Assembly: GCF_900111275.1 (NCBI RefSeq)
Contig: NZ_FOGR01000001.1
Location: 1-64,000, forward strand
DNA from: Rhizobium sp. NFR03
Lineage (GTDB): Bacteria > Pseudomonadota > Alphaproteobacteria > Rhizobiales > Rhizobiaceae
Length of the DNA: 64,000 bases
Reading direction: 5' to 3'
The notes under the pieces were generated by a model. The model saw only the letters and a list, made by a program, of their open reading frames with translations. It did no database searches and was not told the DNA's origin. Positions within the stretch are counted from its first letter, which is position 1. Each line of letters starts with the position of its first letter. Shown here piece by piece: positions 25,526 to 33,838 of the stretch. The translations under genes and the position numbers were made by a program.

Positions 25526-26191
25526 ATGGAACACGTCACCATCGACGTCGTCTCGGACGTCGTCTGCCCATGGTGCTATCTCGGCAAGGCAAGGCTGGAC
25601 AAGGCCATCGCGGAACTGGCAAACGAAATCCTCGTTACAGTCACCTGGCGCCCCTATCAGCTCAATCCGGACCTGCCGCCGGAAGGCGTCGATCACAAGG
25701 CGCACCTTGCGGCAAAGCTTGGCGGAGAGGCAGCCGTTGCGCGGGCGCATGAGACCCTCGCCGCCCTCGGACGTGCCGATGGCATTGCATTCGACTTCGA
25801 TGCCGTAAAGATCTCGCCGAACACGCTGGACGCGCACAGGCTTGTCCGCTGGGCGCAGGCAGAAGGCGCTGACATACAGGCAAACGTGGTATCCGGCCTG
25901 TTCCGGGCCAACTTCGAGGAAGGTCGCAATGTCGGCGACCGGGAGACCCTCATCGATATCGCCGAGGCCGGTGGCCTCGATCGTGCCGTTGTCACGGCGC
26001 TGCTCGCCTCCGACGCCGACGCAGCCGACGTAAAGACAGAGATCGACATGGCGCGCGATATGGGCGTTACCGGCGTGCCGTGCTTTATCATCGAGAGCAA
26101 GTATGCCGTGATGGGTGCGCAATCGGTCGATGCTCTGGTCAGCGCCCTGCGGGACATCGCCCAGATGAAGAATCAGGCCAACATCCATTAA
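25526..26191 (+). CDS. DsbA-family oxidoreductase (FrnE-like)
   Basis: This 221-residue cytosolic thioredoxin-fold protein has no signal peptide. The CPWC active site (VVSDVVCPWCYLGKARLDKA, residues 8-27) and the cis-proline loop GVTGVPCFII (about 177-186) define the DsbA/FrnE branch. In that branch the loop carries an additional cysteine, as here. FrnE proteins are linked to oxidative-stress and polyketide contexts; the substrate here is unknown. The start follows AGGGAAG, only five bases after the binding-protein stop, so the two genes are co-transcribed. Confidence 0.9.
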   Translation: MEHVTIDVVSDVVCPWCYLGKARLDKAIAELANEILVTVTWRPYQLNPDLPPEGVDHKAHLAAKLGGEAAVARAHETLAALGRADGIAFDFDAVKISPNTLDAHRLVRWAQAEGADIQANVVSGLFRANFEEGRNVGDRETLIDIAEAGGLDRAVVTALLASDADAADVKTEIDMARDMGVTGVPCFIIESKYAVMGAQSVDALVSALRDIAQMKNQANIH

Positions 26192-26206
26192 AGTGTTCGT
26201 CCGGTC

Positions 26207-26848
26207 CTAGGTGGCCACTATCCGTGCCATCGTCGCGGCATCTCCGGCCGAGGCCTTCTCGATCGCCTCTCTTCGCTTGTCCTCATCCTTATCCTTCGAC
26301 CCGACGGATGATCCGAAGTGGAAGGCGATTACGGTTGCGAACGCTGTCGAAAAAGCACCAAGGATGATGTTGAAGACCGTCGAGTTCGCGGCTGGAATCA
26401 CCACGAAGGCAGTCATGTAGACGAGGACGATAAATCCGCCCGTGATGCCGAGCGAAAGAACCGGATTTACCCAGATGTGCTTCGCGTTCCTTGCTTGCAG
26501 TTCCAGGTAAAACCGGCGCGCTTGCTCAAGCTTTTCGAATTCGACGTCGAGACGTCGAAGTTTCTCGGCAACCTCGTCAGATGCCGAGGGACCCACCGGA
26601 ATAGCAGGTGCCGAAGCAGCGCCGCTGACTTTCTCCATCAGGGCCGATACTTCGGTAACGACGCGCTTCTCAAGAGCAGGATCATTGGCGAGAACTGCTT
26701 CGGCATCTACCAACAAATCTTTTCCAGAGACTGTCTTGAGAACGCCGATGACATCCGCTTCGAGATTTCCCGAGAGATCATCCTTCAGCGCCTTCTCAAG
26801 ATCCGGCACCATCCTCTTTGCAAGCACAAGCCAGTCATCCATTGCCAA
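26207..26848 (-). CDS. Putative two-helix membrane protein with a holin-like C-terminus
   Basis: The 213-residue product has a soluble helical N-terminal part (residues 1-120, with a predicted coiled coil AEKLRRLDVEFEKLEQARRF), then two membrane helices (about 129-151 and 157-178) and a charged tail FHFGSSVGSKDKDEDKRREA. The tail after the second helix (HFGSSxGSKxKDE) resembles the end of three-helix phage or gene-transfer-agent holins, but no phage genes are nearby. The annotation is by pattern only. ATG 26848; a palindrome lies just upstream. It is convergent with the DsbA-like gene and 83 bp from mfd. Confidence 0.7.
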   Translation of the reverse strand: MAMDDWLVLAKRMVPDLEKALKDDLSGNLEADVIGVLKTVSGKDLLVDAEAVLANDPALEKRVVTEVSALMEKVSGAASAPAIPVGPSASDEVAEKLRRLDVEFEKLEQARRFYLELQARNAKHIWVNPVLSLGITGGFIVLVYMTAFVVIPAANSTVFNIILGAFSTAFATVIAFHFGSSVGSKDKDEDKRREAIEKASAGDAATMARIVAT

Positions 26849-26870
26849 TCTCCCGCCTAACGAGTGACAA

Positions 26871-26882
26871 TGTTGATCAACA
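26871..26882. promoter_or_regulatory. 12-bp palindrome TGTTGATCAACA
   Basis: This is a perfect dyad 23 bases upstream of the holin-like gene start. The position suits an operator, but a 12-bp palindrome could arise by chance. Confidence 0.3.
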
Positions 26883-26931
26883 CCAATAGCGTGTCAATAT
26901 GCTAATTCAGAAAAAACTCACATAAACGCCG

Positions 26932-29900
26932 TCACCCCTTCGCGATCCCCGCGAGCTGCGTCATCAGCATCGCGGCACCGGCCAGCCGCTTCTCGGGCGT
27001 CGGATAATCGCGCTGGAAGAAAATGCTCTGGTCCTGCCGAACCTTGGCAAGCGTTCCCTGTTTGGCGATATAGCCGACGAGACCCGCGGGGTTCGGGAAA
27101 TCGCGATTTCGGAAATGGACGACGACGCCCTTCGGCCCGGCATCGAGCTTCTCGACATTCGCTGTCCGGCAGAGCGACTTGACGTAGACGATCTTCAAGA
27201 GGTGCTGCACCTCTATCGGCAAAGGCCCGAACCGGTCGATGAGCTCAGCGCCGAAAGCATCGATATCGGCAAGCTCGGTGATTTCCCCGAGCCTGCGGTA
27301 GAGCATCAGGCGGAGATGGAGGTCCGGCACGTATTCGTCCGGGATCATCACCGGCGTACCGACGGATATCTGTGGCGACCAGCCGGTGTCGGTGACGTCT
27401 TCATCACCCTTCAGCTCGGCCACGGCCTCCTCCAGCATCTGCTGGTAGAGTTCGAAGCCGACTTCCTTGATATGACCGGACTGCTCGTCGCCGAGCAGGT
27501 TGCCGGCGCCCCGAATGTCGAGGTCGTGGCTTGCCAGCTGGAAACCCGCGCCGAGCGTGTCGAGCGATTGCAGCACCTTGAGCCGCCGCTCGGCCGGGCC
27601 GGTCAGCGTCTTGTTGACCGGCAGCGTGAACAGGGCAAAGGCCCGCACCTTCGACCGCCCCACCCGCCCGCGCAGCTGGTAGAGCTGCGCCAGACCGAAC
27701 ATATCGGCCCGGTGCACGATCAGCGTGTTGGCGCGGGGAACGTCGAGACCGGACTCCACGATCGTGGTCGATAGAAGCACATCGTACCGCCCCTCGTAGA
27801 ACGCGTTCATAATGTCCTCGAGTTCGGTCGCCGGCATCTGCCCGTGCGCGACGGCAACCTTCAGCTCCGGCACGTCGGACTGCAGGAAGGCCCGCACGTC
27901 ATCGAGATCGGCCAGCCGTGGGCACACGTAGAAACTCTGGCCGCCACGGTAATGCTCGCGCATCAGGGTCTCACGGATCACCAGCGCGTCGAAGGGCGAG
28001 ATGAACGTCCGCACGGCCATGCGATCGACCGGTGGCGTCGTGATCAGCGAGAGCTCGCGCACGCCTGTGAGCGCAAGCTGCAGCGTCCTCGGGATAGGGG
28101 TTGCCGAGAGCGTCAGCACATGCACGTCCGACTTCAGCTCCTTCAGCCGTTCCTTATGCTTCACGCCGAAATGCTGCTCTTCGTCGATGATCAGGAGGCC
28201 GAGATTGGCGAAGTTGATGGCGCTGCCGAGCAAGGCATGGGTGCCGACGACGATATCGGTCTTGCCCTCGGCAACCTCCTTTTTTGTCAGCGCCAGCTCC
28301 TTGGAGCCGACAAGACGCGAGGCCTGAGCGAGACGAATCGGCAGTCCGCGGAAACGCTCGGTGAAAGACTTGAAATGCTGCCGTGCCAGAAGCGTCGTGG
28401 GAACGACGACCGCGACCTGTACGCCATTCATCGCTGCGATGAAGGCGGCGCGCAGTGCAACTTCGGTCTTGCCGAAGCCCACATCGCCGCACACCAGCCG
28501 GTCCATCGGCCGGCCGGCGCCGAGATCGTCCCGTACGGCTTCGATCGAGGTCATCTGGTCCTCGGTCTCGTCATAGGGGAAGCGCGCGGCGAATTCGTCA
28601 TAGATGCCTTCAGGCGTCGTCAGCACGGGTGCGCGCCGCGTCAGCCGCGCGGCGGCGATGCGGATGAGGCCACCGGCCATGTCCAGCAGCCGCTTCTTCA
28701 GCTTGGCCTTGCGCGCTTGCCACGCGACACCGCCCAGCTTGTCCAGAATGGCATCGCTACCCTCCGAGCCGTATCGGGAGAGAAGGTCGATGTTTTCGAC
28801 GGGCAGATAAAGCTTGGCATCGTCGGCGTAGACGAGCTCCAGACAGGCATGTGGAGCTCCGGCGGCCTCAATGGTCCGCAGCCCGACGAAGCGCCCGATG
28901 CCGTGCTCGGCGTGAACGACGATCGAGCCCTCGTCCAGCCCGGCCACCTCTGCGATGAAGTCAGCTCCACGCTTGCGGCGCTTGGAGCGGCGCACCATCC
29001 GGTCGCCAAGAATATCCTGCTCGCCGATGACGACGAGATCGCCACTCTCGAAGCCGCTTTCGAGGCTGAGAACCGCAGCTGCCGCCTCCCCCGATTTCAG
29101 CTTGCCGACTTCACTGAACGCGGCGACCGGCTTTATGTTGGCGAGCCCGTGCTCCGCCAGCACCTGGAGCAGCCGGTCGAGCGATCCCTCGGACCAGCCG
29201 GTGACCAGCACCTTGGCACCCTTGGCGCGCTTGTCGGCGATGTACTTGACCGCCTGATCGAACACGTTGACGCGCTCGCCTTCCGGCGTGCTCTCGCTGG
29301 CATTCTTTGCCCAGCGCACACCGAGGCGCGCGTCGATGGTCACGACCTTGCGGCCTTCACCTTCCGGCTCGGCGAAAGGTGACAGGCGAATGGCATGACC
29401 ACTGGCAAGCGCTGCGGAAAACTGATCCGCCGTCAGATAAAGCTGCTCCGGCGGCACCGGCTTGTAGGGTGTTCCCTGCGATGCCTGATGCTTCCCCACG
29501 CCCGATTCGCGGCGGGCGTCGTAGTAGTCGTGCACGAGCTTGGAGCGCTCGGCCGCCGCCTCCCGGACCACATGGTCCGTGACGATCCGAAAGCCCGGGA
29601 GGTAGTCGAACACGCTGTCGAGCGTGTCGTAGAACAGCGGCAGCCAATGCTCCATGCCGGCATAGCGCCGGCCTTCGGACACAGCCTGATAGAGTGCATC
29701 GTCACGCGTCGTCGCGCCGAACAGCGCGAGATATCGTGTGCGGAAATGACTTATCGTCTCCGGCGTCAGCGAAACCTCGCTCATCGGATTGAGGTCGAGC
29801 GACAGCGCCTGCCCCGTCGTTCGCTGGCTTGCGGGGTCAAAGGAGCGGATGCTTTCCAGCGTATCGCCGAAGAAGTCCAGTCGTACAGGCTCCGAGCTGC

Positions 29901-30435
29901 CGGGAACGAAGACATCGAGAATGCCCCCGCGCACGGCATATTCGCCGACCTCGCGCACGGTCGCCACGCGCTCGAACCCGTTGCGAGACAGAAGTCCGGC
30001 CACATCGTCCATGCGGATGTTCGCGCCCGGCCGGGCGGAGAAGGCAAGGCCCTCTATCACGTCCTTCGGCGCCATCTTCTGAAGCGCTGCGTTCACGGTC
30101 ACGAGCACGATGGCCGGATGCGGCTTGCGCGCATGCGCGATCAGCGCGCTCAGCGCGGAGAGGCGCCGGGCAGACACATCGGCGCTCGGCGAGACGCGGT
30201 CGTAGGGGAGACAATCCCAGCCCGGCAGCGTGAGAACCGGAATATCGGGCGCTGCAAAGCCGAGCATCTGCTCGATGTCGGCGAGGCGCTGCCCGTCGGA
30301 CAGAATGTAGGCGACCGGCCCCTCCGCACGCGCAATCTCGGCAAGAAGCAGCGGCTCGACACCGGCGGGCACCGGGCCGATGGTGATCTCGCGCGCGACA
30401 CCCGCGATCTTCTTCTTGTCAAATCCGGCTATCAT
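26932..30435 (-). CDS. mfd: Transcription-repair coupling factor
   Basis: It removes stalled RNA polymerase and recruits UvrA. The 1167-residue product has the full domain order: UvrB-like N-terminal module, RNA-polymerase-interacting domain (GIGRFVGLRTIEAAG, near residues 505-520), then a RecG-like helicase with Walker A CGDVGFGKTEVALRAA (about 660), DEEQHFGV, LSATPIPRTLQLAL, IVESGLDVPRANT and QLRGRVGRS, and the C-terminal TRCF domain. Start ATG 30435 overlaps the sdhE stop by four bases. mfd-sdhE-recG clustering is common in alphaproteobacteria. Confidence 0.97.
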   Translation of the reverse strand: MIAGFDKKKIAGVAREITIGPVPAGVEPLLLAEIARAEGPVAYILSDGQRLADIEQMLGFAAPDIPVLTLPGWDCLPYDRVSPSADVSARRLSALSALIAHARKPHPAIVLVTVNAALQKMAPKDVIEGLAFSARPGANIRMDDVAGLLSRNGFERVATVREVGEYAVRGGILDVFVPGSSEPVRLDFFGDTLESIRSFDPASQRTTGQALSLDLNPMSEVSLTPETISHFRTRYLALFGATTRDDALYQAVSEGRRYAGMEHWLPLFYDTLDSVFDYLPGFRIVTDHVVREAAAERSKLVHDYYDARRESGVGKHQASQGTPYKPVPPEQLYLTADQFSAALASGHAIRLSPFAEPEGEGRKVVTIDARLGVRWAKNASESTPEGERVNVFDQAVKYIADKRAKGAKVLVTGWSEGSLDRLLQVLAEHGLANIKPVAAFSEVGKLKSGEAAAAVLSLESGFESGDLVVIGEQDILGDRMVRRSKRRKRGADFIAEVAGLDEGSIVVHAEHGIGRFVGLRTIEAAGAPHACLELVYADDAKLYLPVENIDLLSRYGSEGSDAILDKLGGVAWQARKAKLKKRLLDMAGGLIRIAAARLTRRAPVLTTPEGIYDEFAARFPYDETEDQMTSIEAVRDDLGAGRPMDRLVCGDVGFGKTEVALRAAFIAAMNGVQVAVVVPTTLLARQHFKSFTERFRGLPIRLAQASRLVGSKELALTKKEVAEGKTDIVVGTHALLGSAINFANLGLLIIDEEQHFGVKHKERLKELKSDVHVLTLSATPIPRTLQLALTGVRELSLITTPPVDRMAVRTFISPFDALVIRETLMREHYRGGQSFYVCPRLADLDDVRAFLQSDVPELKVAVAHGQMPATELEDIMNAFYEGRYDVLLSTTIVESGLDVPRANTLIVHRADMFGLAQLYQLRGRVGRSKVRAFALFTLPVNKTLTGPAERRLKVLQSLDTLGAGFQLASHDLDIRGAGNLLGDEQSGHIKEVGFELYQQMLEEAVAELKGDEDVTDTGWSPQISVGTPVMIPDEYVPDLHLRLMLYRRLGEITELADIDAFGAELIDRFGPLPIEVQHLLKIVYVKSLCRTANVEKLDAGPKGVVVHFRNRDFPNPAGLVGYIAKQGTLAKVRQDQSIFFQRDYPTPEKRLAGAAMLMTQLAGIAKG

Positions 30436-30752
30436 TCATGAGGTCCTGTGGCAGTCGGTCGCGTCTGCGGTTCGAAGTCCGGACGGTAGGCGGAGATGCG
30501 CGCGAAGAGCGGCGTGCGGAAATGGTCGGGCAAGTCGCGTTCGCCCAGGATCCATTTCACGAGATCATTGTCTTCCTCGGCCATGATGCGTTCGAGCTCG
30601 TCGAGATCGCTATCCGGCAGATCGGCAAGCTCGTTGTCGGCGAATTGCCCGAAGACAAGATCCATCTCGCGCAGGCCGCGATGCCACGCCCGGAAGAGGA
30701 TCTTGCGGCGGCGCAGATCGAGATCGGCGCTGGTGCGGGTGATGCCTGTCAT
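30432..30752 (-). CDS. sdhE: Succinate dehydrogenase assembly factor (FAD insertion), SdhE
   Basis: This 106-residue antitoxin-like fold protein promotes covalent flavinylation of the SDH flavoprotein. The family signature RAWHRGLREMDLVFGQF (residues 21-37) includes the essential RGxxE motif, and LERIMAEEDNDLVKWILGE follows. GAGGGA lies before ATG 30752. It overlaps mfd by four bases and is divergent from recG. Confidence 0.9.
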   Translation of the reverse strand: MTGITRTSADLDLRRRKILFRAWHRGLREMDLVFGQFADNELADLPDSDLDELERIMAEEDNDLVKWILGERDLPDHFRTPLFARISAYRPDFEPQTRPTATGPHE

Positions 30753-30905
30753 GGACTATCCCTCTTGCGGCGTATGAGCGGTGCCGTGACCGTCGTCGGG
30801 ACGAGCGAAATTGAGCCTTGCTGCCACGGTCCCGCCGCTCCTATAAACGCTGCACAACGACTTGTCAGCCTTGCCAAAGTCCGTTTCGTCAAGTGAAGTT
30901 CCCCA

Positions 30906-33011
30906 ATGCGCCCTGCCCTCCTCGATCCGCTTTTCGCCTCGCTCGATACGCTGCCCGGCGTTGGCCCCAAAGTCGGCGAGTTTCTCGCCCGGCTGTTCGG
31001 TCGTGAGAGCATCGAGGATTGCCGTGTGGTGGACCTGCTTTTCCACGCGCCGCACTCCATCGTTGACCGCCGCCACCAGCCGGGCGTGATGAACGCGCTC
31101 GCCGGCGCGATCGTGACCATCAAGGGCAGGATCGACCGGCATCAGCCGCCGCCGCCCGGGCGCTCGTCCATGCCCTACCGTGTCTTCCTGCAGGATGACA
31201 CCGGCGAGCTGGCGCTGACCTTCTTCAAGGTCAAGGGCAACTGGCTGGAGAAGCAGCTGCCGATCGACGACGTCGTCATCGTCTCAGGGAAGGTCGACTG
31301 GTTCAACGGCCGCGCCTCCATGGTCCATCCCGACCTGATGGTGCGGGAGGAGGACGCGGAGAACATACCGCTGGTCGAGCCGGTCTATGGACTGACGGCA
31401 GGCCTCTCGCCGAAGACGCTGCGGCGCACCATCGAGGCGGCGCTGACACGCATACCGAACTTCCCAGAATGGCTGGACGAGGCTCTTCTGGAAAAGCAGG
31501 ATTTTTTGCCGGCGCGTGATGCCTTCATTGCCCTGCACGAACCGCGTGACGCCACGGATATCGATCCGCGCGCACCGGCGCGGCGACGGCTGGCCTATGA
31601 CGAGCTTCTGGCGGGGCAACTGTCCCTCTCACTTGTTCGCCAGCGCCTGCGCACCGTGCCGGGAACCCCGGTCAAGGCGACCGGGGCGCTGAGCGGCCCT
31701 GTCATATCGGCCCTGCCCTTCTCCCTGACCGGCAGCCAGACGGCAGCGGTCGCGGATATTCTCGGCGATATGGCACGCGAGGAGCGCATGCTTCGGCTCC
31801 TTCAGGGTGACGTCGGCTCGGGCAAGACGGCCGTCGCGCTCATGGCGATGCTGGCGGCCGTCGAGGCTGGCGGGCAAGCCGCGCTCATGGCGCCGACGGA
31901 AATTCTCGCCCGCCAGCATTTCACGACGCTCAGCCGGCTCGCCGGTCCCGCGGGCGTGCGTATCGACGTGCTCACGGGTCGTACCAAAAGTCGCGAGCGT
32001 GATGCCGTGCTCGAGCGGCTGGCCTCCGGCGAAACCGATATCGTCATCGGCACCCATGCGCTCTTCCAGGACACGGTCGCCTATCATCGCCTGCTGCTGG
32101 CTGTGGTCGATGAACAGCACCGCTTCGGCGTCCATCAGCGCCTTCGGCTGACGGCAAAGGGCGTGTCGCCGCACATGCTGGTCATGACCGCGACGCCAAT
32201 TCCGCGCACGCTGGTGCTCGCCGCCTTCGGCGATATGGACGTGTCCAAGCTCACCGAGAAGCCTGCCGGCCGAAAGCCGATACAGACTGTAACGTTGCCG
32301 ACCGAGCGGCTGGACGATATCGTCGAACGGCTGCGTGCGGCAATCGAGGAAGGCAAGAAGATCTACTGGATCTGCCCGCTCGTGGAAGAATCTGAACTGT
32401 CCGACCTCATGTCGGCAGATGAACGTTTCCAGATTCTCGTCGCCCGCCTCGGCCCCGTCGCCGGCCTCATTCACGGCCGAATGGCCGGCCCGGAGAAGGA
32501 TGCCGCGATGCTTGCCTTCAAGAATGGCGAGACGCGCCTCCTCGTTGCGACCACCGTCGTGGAAGTCGGGGTGGATGTGCCGGATGCGACGATCATGGTC
32601 ATCGAACACGCCGAGCGCTTCGGCCTTGCCCAGCTCCACCAGCTGCGCGGTCGTGTCGGGCGTGGGGATCAGGCTTCGAGCTGCATTCTGCTCTACAAGG
32701 GTCCTCTCAGCCAGACCGCCCATTCCCGCCTGTCGATCCTGCGCGACACGGAGGACGGCTTCGTGATTGCGGAGGAAGACCTGAAGCTTCGGGGTGAAGG
32801 CGAGCTGCTCGGGACGCGGCAATCCGGCACGCCCGGCTTCCGTATTGCAAGCCTCGAAGCCCATGCGGACCTCCTGGAGATCGCGCGTAAGGATGCAGCC
32901 TACGTGATCGAGCGCGATCCGGACCTCACCACGCCGCGCGGAGAAGCGTTGCGAACCCTGCTCTACCTGCACCGCCGCGACGAAGCGATCCGCTTCCTGC
33001 GAGCTGGATGA
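30906..33011 (+). CDS. recG: ATP-dependent DNA helicase RecG
   Basis: It remodels replication forks and Holliday junctions. The 701-residue product has an N-terminal wedge/OB domain (about 60-150; SMPYRVFLQDDTGELALTFF), then helicase motifs: LLQGDVGSGKTAVALMAML (Walker A, about residue 300), MAPTEILARQH, DEQHRFGVHQR, MTATPIPRTL, TTVVEVGVDVPDA and QLRGRVGRG. Length is normal. It is divergent from sdhE/mfd and convergent with the DUF502 gene. No SOS box was seen upstream. Confidence 0.97.
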   Translation: MRPALLDPLFASLDTLPGVGPKVGEFLARLFGRESIEDCRVVDLLFHAPHSIVDRRHQPGVMNALAGAIVTIKGRIDRHQPPPPGRSSMPYRVFLQDDTGELALTFFKVKGNWLEKQLPIDDVVIVSGKVDWFNGRASMVHPDLMVREEDAENIPLVEPVYGLTAGLSPKTLRRTIEAALTRIPNFPEWLDEALLEKQDFLPARDAFIALHEPRDATDIDPRAPARRRLAYDELLAGQLSLSLVRQRLRTVPGTPVKATGALSGPVISALPFSLTGSQTAAVADILGDMAREERMLRLLQGDVGSGKTAVALMAMLAAVEAGGQAALMAPTEILARQHFTTLSRLAGPAGVRIDVLTGRTKSRERDAVLERLASGETDIVIGTHALFQDTVAYHRLLLAVVDEQHRFGVHQRLRLTAKGVSPHMLVMTATPIPRTLVLAAFGDMDVSKLTEKPAGRKPIQTVTLPTERLDDIVERLRAAIEEGKKIYWICPLVEESELSDLMSADERFQILVARLGPVAGLIHGRMAGPEKDAAMLAFKNGETRLLVATTVVEVGVDVPDATIMVIEHAERFGLAQLHQLRGRVGRGDQASSCILLYKGPLSQTAHSRLSILRDTEDGFVIAEEDLKLRGEGELLGTRQSGTPGFRIASLEAHADLLEIARKDAAYVIERDPDLTTPRGEALRTLLYLHRRDEAIRFLRAG

Positions 33012-33014
33012 ACG

Positions 33015-33725
33015 TCACGATTCAATGACGACCGGAACCGGCTCGGCAGCCTTGCGACCCTTGCGCGTCGTCGCCACCGGCCCGCCCTCGGGTGGTGTGA
33101 CGAGACCGACCGAGATCACGAGCTTGGCGGCATCCTCCGCGCTCATGTCCAGCGGCACGATCTTCTCGCGCTGCACGAAAACGAGGAACCCGGCTGTCGG
33201 CACAGGTGTCGGCGGCATGAAGCAGGCCACCATGTCGCGACCCATCGCGTCGAATTTCGAGGCAATCTCGCCTTTGGCATCCGTCGAGATGAACACCAGC
33301 GACCAGAGCCCGGCGCTCGGATACTCGATCAGCGCCGCCTTGTTGAACGGCGTGCCCTGTTCCTTCAACACCGTCTCGAAGATCTGCTTCAGGCTCTTGT
33401 AAAGTCCGCGCACCAGCGGCGTGCGGTTAAGCACCTGTTCGCCGAGGTTGACGATGGACCGGCCGATCAGGTTCTTTCCGAGGAAGCCGATGATCGTGAT
33501 CATGATCAGCGCGATGAGCAGGCCGAAGCCCGGCACGGCAAAATTCAGGTAACTGTCCGGGTTGTAGCGCGCCGGAATGTACGGTTTCACCCAGCTGTCG
33601 GCCCAGCGCACGAAGCTCCACGTCAACCAGAGCGTGATCGCGATCGGCGCGCAGATGACCAGGCCAGCGAGAAAGTTGTTTCGCAGGCGAGTGGCAAGGG
33701 AAATGCGCGTCGGAGCTTCGGTCAT
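33015..33725 (-). CDS. DUF502 family membrane protein
   Basis: This 236-residue inner-membrane protein has two N-terminal helices (about 19-39, NNFLAGLVICAPIAITLWLT; and 62-83, FGLLIALIMITIIGFLGKNL) followed by a soluble domain. It carries the DUF502 landmarks TPLVRGLYKSLKQIFETVL and FMPPTPVPTAGFLVFV. The function is unknown. ATG 33725 is preferred over an upstream frame that encodes a cysteine-rich, implausible leader. The end lies four bases from the recG stop, in convergent orientation. Confidence 0.88.
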   Translation of the reverse strand: MTEAPTRISLATRLRNNFLAGLVICAPIAITLWLTWSFVRWADSWVKPYIPARYNPDSYLNFAVPGFGLLIALIMITIIGFLGKNLIGRSIVNLGEQVLNRTPLVRGLYKSLKQIFETVLKEQGTPFNKAALIEYPSAGLWSLVFISTDAKGEIASKFDAMGRDMVACFMPPTPVPTAGFLVFVQREKIVPLDMSAEDAAKLVISVGLVTPPEGGPVATTRKGRKAAEPVPVVIES

Positions 33726-33838
33726 GATGATTCCATCGGCGCTCGGTTTGCAGCCGCAAACGAATGATATGGCGTTGCGGCCGGGCGGACAATGGCAAAA
33801 GCTGCACTGCAACCACGCATGCTGCGGCTGCGATGGCG

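Noticed and set aside
27844-29382. 512-codon frame opposite mfd
   Set aside because: The mfd helicase motifs on the other strand are unambiguous, and this frame has no recognisable product.
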